NCBI GenBank assembly: GCA_950106755.1
Contig: OX467090.1
Location: 1,054,001 to 1,118,000, forward strand
DNA: 64,000 nucleotides
Direction of reading: 5' to 3'
Origin: Climacium dendroides
Lineage: Eukaryota > Streptophyta > Bryopsida > Hypnales > Climaciaceae
This document shows positions 53,788-64,000 of this stretch, one piece after another. Below the pieces are notes generated by a model. That model searched no databases and was not told the DNA's origin. It was given only the letters and a program-made list of their open reading frames with translations. The stretch's first letter is position 1. Each line of letters starts with the position of its first letter. A program made the translations under genes and the position numbers.

Positions 53788-56700
53788 ATGAGGCACACTC
53801 GTTCTCGCGCGAGATTGGACTCCAGCTCTCCTGCATCGCAAGAGCAGGCGTCTGTGCATACGGTAAGTTCAGCTCTACATTTTTTTCTGTTTCCAGAACA
53901 GTAACTAACGGTGCATCTCCTTGTGCATTCCGATTCCCCACTGAAATGTTGGGGTCCTCTAGCGACTTCGGGGAAGACAGTCGGATCCGACGCTTCCTCT
54001 ACTAGTCGCTCCTGGACCCCCAAATTTGAGTGCGGTCATCGCCGCAGTTGTCCTTTTTATCTTCTTGTTGTTGCTGTACCGATCAAAGATACTTCTTTCT
54101 TGAAATTCATTGTGGTTTTAGGAGTATGCACAAACGGGGAGTGAAACTAATGTATATTATTGAACCCGGACTATGCTTCAATGAATCCCGATTCCCAAAA
54201 GCAGTAAGAAGTGTGAACTGATCTTGAATGAGATCAGCAACAACCTTCAGATCCGAGGTGTGCGAGTTCTTTTGAGAATGTGGAACGATTTCAAATTTCA
54301 GCTGAACTACGTATGTCCAGTGGAAAGACAGAGTATTGAATTCTCAAGCCACCTCATTTTGGGGGGTCCTCGACAGTCCAGTGAACGGACAGTCGGATCC
54401 GACGGTCTCCTTCCTGGTGGTAACGGGACCCCCTTCTTTTGATATAATTCTTGGATTCTCTTAGAAAGGTTATAATTTTTCTAAGTTTCTACACTAGTCG
54501 ACTTTTGAAGGCTCCAAGTTGCTGACTTGCTGTGAAGGTAGAATGCATAGGTGGCGAAAGCTGGCAGACCAAAGTGGGATTTAGGGTGTTTGGGTCGAAA
54601 TCCCCCGCTGTCATATGCCATAGCTGGCGTGGGTTTATAAGGTTCCAAATTCTGGAAATATGTGGGTCGTGGTGACCATAGGGAATGTACTATCGGATCC
54701 AATGGTCTATTTGCCGTTGCTGCCTAGACCTCCGAACTTCTAATGTTTGAGTTTTAATATTTTTGTTTTTATTTGAACTTTGACTCATTTGTATTAATTG
54801 CGCAGCGTTTGATTGTAGTTTTGAAGTCTTCTTAAAGTTTCAGGAGTTGACCTTGACCTTCATTTTTGATATGTGACGAGTCTTTTAATTTTTTTTATAA
54901 TTTGCATTTAATATGTAAGAGTGCCTTTTTGTTTATGGTTACTTCAATTGAAAAGGCCAAACAGAAGTTGTTGTTTATTCGCATTATGTCCTTAAGAATG
55001 CTGACGACAGAAACTACGGCAACTATAATCCCATGACGGGGGGTGTAGGACTTTCTTCATCATGGACCATCAGATGTGACTGTAAAAAATCATGTTAGCT
55101 ATAGACCCCTCCGTTTGACAATAAAATTTTGTACTCTTTCTGAATGTGTGGTATTATAGTAATTTCTAAAATTTAAGTACATTTGGGCTCTTTTCTAGTA
55201 GGTTCAGTTGTAGATGAAGTGAATTTGTACATTCAATAATGTGTATGGTTTGATAAGTTGGTACTATTCAACAAAGAAAAAATGATGTTAGTGTTCATGA
55301 CTTTCTCTTTAGTTTTATTAAATCTTGTGATTGTCATTTGGGAAAGAATATAGTGATATAAAATTAGTGACGTTTTATGTCGTCTAATTGGATGTGCAGG
55401 GAGGACATCACAGGAGTACATCGACAGGAAGAGACCGTCCTCCAAATCCCCCGTTGCTATCAAGGGCTGGACCTTCTCACATTTCGACACCATCACCAAC
55501 GGCCACGGAAGTCTCCAGCAGTTCGGAAGAAGATGAACGAAGAGAAGAAGAAATGGTAAGTTTTTCCAAATCTGAATAAGTGCACATTATTTGGCAGATG
55601 TATACAAGAAACGTGCCCTCAATCATGTGAGTGATCCAAGGATTGTGCATTATTCTATGTTAGTGTTGTTTTACACTAGATTTGGACGAATCCTTAAAAT
55701 AAGGATGCATTTAGTCATAGGACAGCAGAGCACTCTCTACAGAGTTCAGAGGAAAAACAACACTAATAGGCAGAGTTATATTACTGACAATGCACCTATA
55801 ATTCATGAAACTTTTGATTGTACATGGAGCACAATTACACATAGTGAAGATGTTGTGTTCATTGATCTTTGTTCAGTCTCAAATTGACATGTAACAAACT
55901 TCTATGTTGTATCTTGTATTGGTTTATTAATTTATTTGGTTATTTTGGTGTGTTTTTGAAATTGTTACTTTAGAATCATTTTCAATTATTAATTTTGTAC
56001 AAAGCTCGTCTGTGATGGTCTTCATTGTAGACATATTAGTTACCTATGTAGTTTGAAATTGACAGTGAGTTCATAGTATTCTGTTGGTCATTGTCTTTGT
56101 TGGAATCCTTTCTAATTCTTTCATTTTCATATTTGAACTTTCAGATGCAAGACGATACAACTAACCTTTGGGTAGAGGAAACCATTCCCGAGACTCAGGC
56201 AATCGAAGCTTCAGAGCAACCAGACATTGAACAAGAAACTGAAGATGAAGATGAAGGTGAACATGAGTACGGGGTAGGTGATGCAAAGAAGGACGTTGTA
56301 GAAGATGAGTCTAAAGACCTTCTAGAGGATGACCTTCGGCAGTATCACAAGGTAGATGCTGTGAAGTCTATTGCAGCTTTGCGGATGAAGCCGGACCACC
56401 TATTTCGGTTGCAAATACCATTGTGTAGAATGGTAGCCATGCCTATGGTAAGGCCCACTCTTGCAAGTGACCTATTGTTACTAGAGCATGAATTTGTGAA
56501 TGGCTATAGAGATGGAGCCGCAGTGTTTTATGTGACAACAACAAATGAGGGAGGGGAGAGTTTGGAGTTCATGGAAGAGGAGATGGAGGCTTGGGGTCCT
56601 ATTTGGAAAGAGAAAAATGCCATTTTTACCTCGCACTTAGAGTCAGTGCCCGAGCTCAGGTTTATGAAAAACTTGAAGTTCTACGTTTGCGATGGAAACC

Positions 56701-59700
56701 ATCGGCTAATTTCTTGGATGACCCACATCAAGAGGCGTCACTTCGGTGACGCAGATTGGCACTGTGCTGTGGATTCCATTGTCCTAAACACAAAGGGGAA
56801 GACGGAGTTGGTCATGCATGTAATGCATGACATAAATAAGTAAGTCTTTTTTTCCTTTTTAATATGGCATTGTCTATTATCTTTATTTGCATATTTTTTT
56901 TTATGATTGTATTTCAAGTTTTTAATTAACCCATTTTATCAAATGAATTGTAGGTCGACGGAGGATTCACATGTGAAGACTAATCTTGTCCACACATTAT
57001 ACAGAGTCCAAAAGTATGGACTTCTTCCCATTGACAAGTTCAAGGAAATGTTGAGGCCATCTGAACTCAAACTATGTGATGCAGTGAAGATGAAGAGGAC
57101 TTGGTATACTATGCCTGTACAGGTCTTCACTTGTTTTCTTTTCCGGGTAAGAGATGTCTTCAACAATTATGAATTACTGGATGCATGTTTTGTTGTCATG
57201 TGGTTGGATTTGAGCTTTCAAGCTGTTTGTAATTTAATTTATCATGTAATTTTTGCAGCAAGAGATAGCTCAAGCTGCAGATGGAGCAGTACGAAAGTAC
57301 CATGAAGTCACTCCTAAGGAAGAGAACATGCCAGAAGGGGTGGCACATGCAATGAGAGCTGGAGCACGGGAGAAGATAGGGAAATTGAATATAAAGATGA
57401 TGAAACTTGTTACAGTGGCCAATCCAGCTCTCAAGCCAGAGTTCCTACAAGAGGTTTGTGTCTTATGCATATGCAACTACAATTTGACTCCTATTGTTGA
57501 AAATGACATTTGAGGCTAACAAAAAATTTGCAAATTGTAGGTGGAAAGGCATTGGAGTGCTAATGAGATTCCAGAGATGACTCTGGAGAAGCTACAAATG
57601 GTTGCAACTTGTAACACTACACCAGCACATAAAATAAAGTTCTTGAAGTGGTGGAATTCATCTGGGCCATCACGTGATGCTAGGCGTTTTCCGCCGAGGC
57701 CAGTGTCTGAGATATTACTTGCACCATTTTTAAACAGATGTGTTTGGTATGCTGGGGTGAGAGCTTGTTTCCTTTATAAGTGCATGCATTAGTGACTAGG
57801 ACTTTAGGAAAAAAATAATAACATTTTGCCCTGCTTATACATACGGTAGGATAAAACAGTTTTCCTATTTTTTAAGAACATGCTCAATATTGGAACGTTG
57901 AAAGAAGTGTATACAGTTTTATACATGTATTGTAATCTTTGAACTTTTTACTTACTACAAAATTGAAGTGTAGGTGCATGGAGTAATTGCATTGCATTGT
58001 ATATTTTGGACAAAGCTTACAAGACCTTTGTCTCTTAGATTGAAGATGCAGCCGTGAAGGAATTCGACAGTATTGTGAAGGGTGACAATATTGCTGTGAA
58101 CATGGACGTACCAGAGCAACCAGATACCTTGGTGGACTACCTAGAAGGTTGGAGAAAGAAGATTTGGGATCAAGGGTTCTTACCACACTTGAGAGGAGCA
58201 AATTATTTCAAGAAGAATGACAACTTTGAGGCCTATGAAGGGTCCAAGCAAGCGGTGCGAAGAGTTCTTTTTCGGTAAGTGTTAAGTAATCTTAAGTGTT
58301 CATTGTATTTATTTTGTACTTCATACAATGAAGTGAAGAATATGTCATTGTATGTCAGAAATGTAGATGTGCAAGAATACTTATAAGGAGTTGGGGACTA
58401 TGGGCACAATTGAAGAGGTTTATAGTGTGAGTTGAAAAGTTGTATGACATGATTCAAAGTTTGTGGACAGAGTTCTTGCTCCCTTTGGTCTTGTTTGTTG
58501 ATGAATTTTTTTTTTTTAAATTGCAAATAAATTAATGAAGTGTATTTGAAGCATTTCTTAGTATAAATGAAATCTTGCAATCTGTTTAAACAATATTGTG
58601 ATGTGTTTTGATTTTTCTTTTTTGCATTGTACAATGGAACTACAGATACTTCAAGTTTGAGTTGCTGGGCAAAGGTGCAATTGAGAAGAAAGACTTCCCT
58701 ACATTCCTATCGAATTTCTTAGACCGTACTTCCCCGAGTTGCATGTACACTTCCATGCAACTGAGGACGTATACAACGGCCCATCTTGGTGGTGGTGGAT
58801 GGTACCTTGACTGCCCAATTTCATACACACATCCATCGGAATCACAGCTCCGGAACTCATTGGAGGGTATTGGTGCCATTGATTTGGAAGTGGATGAGTT
58901 CGTAGGGATGACCGATGTCCAGAAACGGAGGGCCATTTCGAAGAGGGAGTCTAGTGACAGGAAGAAGGCAGCAAAGCTTAAAGTTGCATTGGAGAACAAA
59001 CAGAAGAAGGAGTTAGAGCGTTTGGCGAAGTTGGCAGAGAAGGAAAAGGAGAAGGAAAAAGAGAAGGAAGAAAAGGCTAAGGCGAAAGGGATGAAGAAAG
59101 ATGAAGGTGGACCCGTTATTCCTACATCATCAACGGTGGACCAGAGCTCTGAGATGGTAGGAAGAAGTCAAAGCGGAATGAAGAGGAAGGCAGTCCTACC
59201 AGACTTCAATGAAGATATGGTCACCCAGGGGACTCAGCTGGTTCACATTTCAGACGACGAAGAGGTATCGTCGGAGGAGTTAATCCTGAATGTCTCCATC
59301 GAAGACATCATGGAAAATGAACTAAAACCTGGGCCGAATTGCTACACTGAGGTTATTGATTTCCTAGAAAAGGTAAGGATTTCTTGTTTTTGTTCTTTAC
59401 AAGATCATTTAGAAGTCCAGAATGAGAATTCCATCTTAGAAACTACTAATTGGTACCAAATTTCCTATTGTAGGTGGTAGTAGAGAAAGACAGGGAATAC
59501 GATGGGAAGGTAAACAAATTTCCCGGATTTGACTTGATGGTCTTTGACTGCCAAGAGAATTTGCCGGTGCCGGGGTGTTCATTGACAACAGATATTATAC
59601 CGGCGTGGAACTCAGACCCCCATTACAATATGATATTCCAAGCATTTGCATTTGCAGAGAAGCATTTGCAAGACCATGGTGCAATTGTGGTTTTCCATTC

Positions 59701-60872
59701 GTGGAGTGTGGATGCAAAGAGCACCATTGCGGGATTATGTACAGAATTTCAAAAAATAGTTGTGAAGAAGGAGTGGCTATGTACGAATCGAGTGCATCTA
59801 ATATCGGCCGTGGACAAAAAGAGCACGGTAATATTTTCCAAATCCCTTACAGTTTTTGGAACATTATCGTGGTTGAGTTTTAATTCATTTTTTTAATGTG
59901 AGTTGTGTTTTTGTACTAGTAGACCTTGAAGTTTGGTATCACCATTCTCGTGAAAGACCTTGGTCCTAGAGGGAAATCAAAGTTCTCCTTCAAGCGATCA
60001 AAGGCAATGGAGCAAGCCAAAGTGGACCTTAAACAAGATGACGTGCTTATGAACTATACGACAATAGATTCCCTATCGGTGAATAAAATCGATGGAAAAC
60101 CGTGGCGTGGGGCTCGAGAAAAGGATGCTCGACTATTGGCATTTCTCATTGACGGTACCACTGACGAGGGAGACATTGTTTTTGATTGCACAGCGTCAAC
60201 GGGTAAGTATGAAATTCAAATGAAGTTTGTATATAGTCTTCAAATGCAACACCAACCCTAAACACTTATTGAATGAAATTTCTTTTGGTTTTCACAGGTG
60301 CCTCCATCAAGGCCTGTCGCGGAACAGGGCGCCATATTCTAGCGTTGGAGAAAGACGAGAACATTTTCAAATATCTCCTTGAACCTATGAAGAGGACTAT
60401 TACTCCTATAAGTCCTGTTGCCCCAATGGGAATGAGCGAAGCTGCTGACGTTCAAGTGTCACAAGATCCAGATTCAATGACAATTGTACCTCGGAAGTTC
60501 CCTCGTCGTGATAGACCTAGTAAGTAAGTTTTCTTTAGTCCTCAAATTCTAATGTTTCTTAAGTACATGTAAGATGTCATGATCTAATTGTGAATCATTT
60601 GCATGTGCAGCAGTCCGAGATTGATGGCAGATGATGCAGTTAAGAGAAGGCGAAGGCTTCTCCTTAGTCCTGAAAAGTCATTTGACTTACCAGTTTATGC
60701 ATCGCAGTTAGCATCAGCATTTGCAGAGTTTGGGACTACAGAACCCAAACGCCGAAAGCCTTTGTACGCGCTAAATGTCTTGCAGTTTATAGATGGATCG
60801 GCCTCAGAGGGTGAAAAAACTTCAGATTCTTCTAGTGACAAGGATTCTGCAGTAGAATCGACTGCCACTTAG
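53788..60872 (+). CDS. ParB-like / DNA methyltransferase-like protein, 12 exons, intact
   Basis: Exons: 53788-53862, 55400-55555, 56145-56839, 56954-57122 (or 57146), 57259-57453, 57541-57756, 58039-58274, 58646-59372, 59474-59827, 59923-60202, 60298-60523, 60611-60872. All introns are GT-AG, phases join, and the product is 1,196 (or 1,204) residues without a stop. After an acidic N-terminus, FYVCDGNHRLISW (residues about 256-268) resembles the ParB/Srx nucleotide-binding loop. A KEKEKEKE coiled-coil linker follows. The C-terminal third has the order of beta-class N4/N6 DNA methyltransferases: FDLMVFDCQEN (motif IV position), then GKPWRGAREKDARLLAFLI, GDIVFDCTASTG (motif I) and GRHILALEKDENIF. 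The (D/N/S)PP(Y/W) tetrapeptide is absent, so it may bind SAM or DNA without methylating. Shares the 17-kb element with the transposase, divergently transcribed. Exon borders were chosen by eye. Confidence 0.75.
53949..54023. repeat. Foldback repeat 1 in intron 1 (CGGATCCG centre)
   Basis: About 75 bp. The arms TTGGGGTCCTCTAGCGAC and (inverted) TTGGGGGTCCAGGAGCGAC flank CAGTCGGATCCGACG. It is a miniature palindromic element. Confidence 0.6.
54357..54436. repeat. Foldback repeat 2 in intron 1
   Basis: Arms GGGGGGTCC and inverted GGGGGTCCC surround the same ACAGTCGGATCCGACGG centre. It is related to foldback 1, about 400 bp downstream. Confidence 0.6.
54656..54735. repeat. Foldback repeat 3 in intron 1 (degenerate)
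   Basis: Centre ACTATCGGATCCAATGGTC is related to the two others. The arms are eroded. Confidence 0.4.
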
Positions 60873-61904
60873 ACTCATAAGATTGACGTATCTTATGAGT
60901 TTAAACAATATGTGTTGATTTTGATTATGATTGGATTTGTGTGTTTTATGGTTATATGTGTGTATATCACCGTTTTTGCTCTACAATATACAGTCGTGCA
61001 TTCAAATGAATTCTAACCTTAGTGTCTTACATTTGACACTTTTGAATGACAATACAAGGGAATACATAGTAGTTCATCATTTCAAGTGTCTCAATGAAAG
61101 AGACACAGCCTATAAGAAAAATAAACATTCACAATGACCATGGTTTGAAAAGATTTCAAAACTACGGAATATTGGGTTTAAAAAAACATTCCAACTACAT
61201 GAATGTGCTTAATTTAAACATTTTGTAGCCATATAGGGTGTCCAATAACATTACAAGTAATCGAAAGTTTTTGTAGTGTATTTAAAAAAAATTGCAATTG
61301 CACACGACTTATTCTCCAAAATATAAGGTGTCAAAAAAACACAAGTACTGTAGATTTTGAATGATCAAGAATAGGATGTCATATTAAAATTGAAACTATA
61401 AATGTGGGCTTCCAAAAAAAGATGTCGAAGAACATTACAACTATCCAGACTCCCTACAGCTTATATACTAGGGTGTCTACCAAAATAGAAACTATACCAA
61501 AACTTTCAAAGAAAAATATAGATTTAAAATAAATGGCAACTATTCCAACACTTCCATTAAAAAATATAAAACCCTCAACAAAAAAACAATTGCACAGAAA
61601 TGATTTTTGTTGAAAAAGACAGTGTGAAATACAATACAAGTACACCAAAGCTTCAGTGACATAAATTGTGGTTTAACCAGAAATAAAGCTTGCAGAAGAC
61701 TGATTACCATCACTACATAGATAGCAAACAAATCTTTATATATCCCTAAACCTACACCCTAAACCTAAACCTACACCATTATTAGGGTTACAACAAATAC
61801 CAAAAAATATACAACCACGACCCTCTAAAGATTAAAGAACCACGGTCATAGGTGATTCAATCATTTTATGAATCCATGGTCATAGGTAATTCATGTTTAT
61901 TTGT
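60873..61904. other. 3' region of the cargo gene
   Basis: Contains the 3' UTR of the ParB/methyltransferase-like gene and AT-rich sequence. A telomere-like CCCTAAACCTACACC run occurs at about 61745-61777. No further gene is seen. Confidence 0.45.
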
Positions 61905-61959
61905 TCCTGCTCACACGCTCACATGCTCACGCTCACACGCTCGCACGCTAGCAACCCTG
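61905..61959 (-). repeat. Right terminal inverted repeat and GAGC-rich subterminal repeats
   Basis: GCTCACACGCTCACATGCTC-type repeats end in GCTAGCAACCCTG at 61959, directly followed by the duplication ACCTTGAAA. Confidence 0.8.
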
Positions 61960-61968
61960 ACCTTGAAA

Positions 61969-64000
61969 TAATGGACCTATGATTACTTTTCCAAACTTCA
62001 ATGTTCCTCTTTTTGTATACTCTCATTTTGCATCTATCTATGAATGAAAATCTTTTGTGATTACATGTCTTCTATAAGTTGTAAAAATTTCAATTTTTTT
62101 GTGAAACTTTAGAATTACTCTAAATTTTTAAATAAAAATTCATATCAAATACAAAATATGTCTGAAAAATCTGAAATCTTTTTTGTAGGTGTAAATTATA
62201 GTATAAAATACCATGGTACAATTTTTTTGATTGTATCATTCTAAAATTGGTACTCCAAAGTAATAGGTTCCAAATTCAAATTATAAAAAATATTCCAATT
62301 TAGGAATTTTTCAAAATTTTAAATTGGAATAAAAACTAGACATCATAAGCTTTATTTCAATAGTTGATATTAATTCTAAAAGATCATTTCTATGGCTTAA
62401 ATTCAGATTTTGAGAAAGGATACATTACACAACAATTCATGTTTTGGGAATCAACATTCATGGAGTTTTTGGTGTCCATACTTGCATATTACTACTTCCA
62501 ATGAGTCCAAAAAAATATAGATGAAAAATAGTTGTTTTTTATACTTGTAGAGCTCTCCATTCATCATAATTAAGGATGTTTTTGGTTCTTGTTTGTAGTA
62601 GAAGGTTAAATGGTGTTTTATAGACCTTCTACTTTAGAACAACTCTAATCCAAACAAGGAATCAACATGGCAACGATATAATGATAGAATCACTAAAAAA
62701 CCCCACTCTCAATACAATTGGCATTGATCACTCTTTATTCCTTGGCTCAACAATTTAATAAAATATGAAAAGCCCACAGGTTGACAATAGTAAAAATCAT
62801 AATTGTCATACCTTTTCAAGCATTGTTATATGTGCCATGAATTGAAATTCTCCTTGTTTGCATAAAATGTCTTTTATAATGAAATGTCTTTTTTAGTGTA
62901 GAATCTTTTCTTTAGTCTTTTTTATAATGCAAAAAAGTCCATTTGAGGTTTGGATTGTTTACCTTGGATCTTTTTCTTTAAAGTCATCAAAGCAAAATGA
63001 AGTTCACCTCCTTCCACTTTAATATCTTAATACTATACATGTTTCCATTCTTCTATTGGAGAGCTTTTAGTGGAATATCATATAGTACTTTAGGTATTTT
63101 GTATGATTAGATATAATACAATAATGAAATGAGCAACTAAAAAATTCATTGTCCTCATTGTTTTTTCATGTAAGATTGTGAATTAAGGTAGACCAACACA
63201 TTTTTGTTCACAACCTAATTAAATCATTCTACTTTTGGTTTCAATACCACCCAACACATCATCCAAATCTAGACATTTTCTGAAAAATCATTGCAATGCC
63301 TACGTGACTTAATTAGGATGATGGCAAAATGGTTTTACACTTTCAAAAAGGTGGTAATAGAGATGGAGAGGTGTATGTTGAAGATAGGATCATTTTAACC
63401 TCCTTGTAGCTAGAAGACATGGCATCATGAACCTCCATAAGTGCCATCAAATACGTGAAAGAATGACCTTATGGGTTGTCTATAGGATGTTTATGACTCC
63501 ATTTTATGAATGGATTTGTAATTTCAAGGCAAACCACTTCAAAAATTTTAATTGGAAAATTATAATTCCACTTGGGTTTGATTCTTGAAATAAGCACTCA
63601 CCTCTAAAAAAATATGTACTCCTTTTGGACTTGGCCCCAAGATATTCAAATTGCTAGTTTGCATGGTAATGGGCTTGTTTACCTTATGAAGTATGAACCA
63701 ATGGTCAGGAAAAATCGACAACTAGTTCAAAGTTAGCTAGTGGAATTAGAAAATAAAAGGTGTAGTATTGGAAAGAATTTGAAAATCGACCTCTAACTCC
63801 AAAAAATTGAAGGATATTTTAACCATATCCTTTCAACACTTGGTAAATTTTAGCTACCATGAGATAATAATGAGTGTCAATATTTGGAAGAGGCGTGATA
63901 CCCGGATGAGGTGGATAAGAACAATGCTTTGCAATAGTCATTGACTCAATGCATTGTCCTAAATTGCTTGGCTCCTACAAAATTGGCAACCATGAAGAGC
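61969..64000. other. AT-rich flank
   Basis: Sequence to the right of the 17-kb element. AT-rich with homopolymer runs. No gene, RNA or element end is supported. Confidence 0.5.

Larger units (their letters stand above)
44928..61959. mobile_element. 17.0-kb MULE-type transposon with transposase and ParB/methyltransferase-like cargo
   Basis: The ends are inverted 21-mers that align without gaps and match at 16 positions. The left begins CAACGACGCTAGCATGCGAG and the reverse complement of the right begins CAGGGTTGCTAGCGTGCGAG. A perfect 9-bp duplication ACCTTGAAA flanks the element (44919-44927 and 61960-61968), the length typical of Mutator-like elements. GAGCG/GTGAGC subterminal repeats follow each end. 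Inside, a two-exon transposase with SWIM zinc finger reads leftward and an intact 12-exon gene reads rightward, with about 4.3 kb between their starts. Nested insertions are a PIF/Harbinger MITE and rRNA fragments. The shared CAGGGTTG end resembles hAT-type ends, so the superfamily call rests mainly on transposase and duplication length. Confidence 0.8.

Noticed and set aside
54481..54702. 73-codon minus-strand frame in intron 1
   Set aside because: It overlaps the third foldback repeat and has no domain. Likely chance.
53788..60872. Bacterial contamination or phage gene
   Set aside because: Twelve exons with GT-AG introns in phase show a eukaryotic nuclear gene, whatever its remote origin.

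Overview
The window looks like nuclear DNA of a land plant. The signs are plant-type telomeric motifs (CCCTAAA), a decayed light-harvesting (Lhcb) gene end, a BED/hAT transposase, a Ty3-type gag fragment, MULE, CACTA and PIF/Harbinger elements, and genes with spliceosomal introns. The style of the transposon proteins suggests a seed-free plant (moss, lycophyte or fern), but this is a weak inference. Most of the window is nested transposable elements in AT-rich DNA. No ordinary single-copy housekeeping gene is intact here.

Layout. 1-5300: a decayed TTCCGG-rich retroelement on the minus strand (gag fragment plus an extra ORF). 5389-8850: a leftward gene (family X) whose GC-rich promoter (8440-8850) is separated from its ATG (6177) by a 2.1-kb repeat, R1 (6281-8399). 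9718-28868: a probable 19-kb composite hAT-like element with YAGGGTTG ends, GC-rich CGGAC terminal regions and an 8-bp duplication CAATGATG. Inside it are a family X/RING-finger pseudogene (10243-13881), a hAT transposase pseudogene (14735-16732), a second R1 copy in inverted orientation (16717-18839), a truncated acidic-protein gene (18840-20250), a 62-bp minisatellite, an intact family X2 gene with a repetitive Gly/Tyr tail (24023-25219) and a kinase-like pseudogene (28380-26884). The element sits in a second retroelement copy (about 9240-9717 and 28877-31980). 34205-38971: a second X2 unit, now a pseudogene, with a CACTA element (37244-38584, TSD GCT) in its distal GC region. 39.7-41.5 kb: fragments of host genes (Lhcb, a NOC4-like exon, one unidentified).

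The most interesting object is a 17.0-kb element at 44928-61959. It has 21-bp terminal inverted repeats, GAGC-rich subterminal repeats and a perfect 9-bp duplication ACCTTGAAA. It carries two divergently transcribed genes that both look intact. One is a two-exon MULE/SWIM transposase (49522-45622, minus). The other is a 12-exon gene (53788-60872, plus) for a protein of about 1,200 residues with a ParB-like motif in the N-terminal half and a C-terminal region resembling permuted N4/N6 DNA methyltransferases, although the catalytic (D/N/S)PP(Y/W) tetrapeptide is not visible. The transposase and a DNA-modification-like protein may form one mobile system, comparable in logic to anti-silencing proteins of other plant MULEs. 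The space between them holds a PIF/Harbinger MITE (51080-52343, TSD TAA) and two fragments of 25S rRNA.

Two themes run across the accessory genes. GC-rich CGGAC islands followed by a TATA-like box precede nearly every cargo gene and seem to act as both element end and promoter. Several otherwise open frames are broken only by stops that cytosine deamination (CAG to TAG, CAA to TAA, CGA to TGA, TGG to TGA) would explain.
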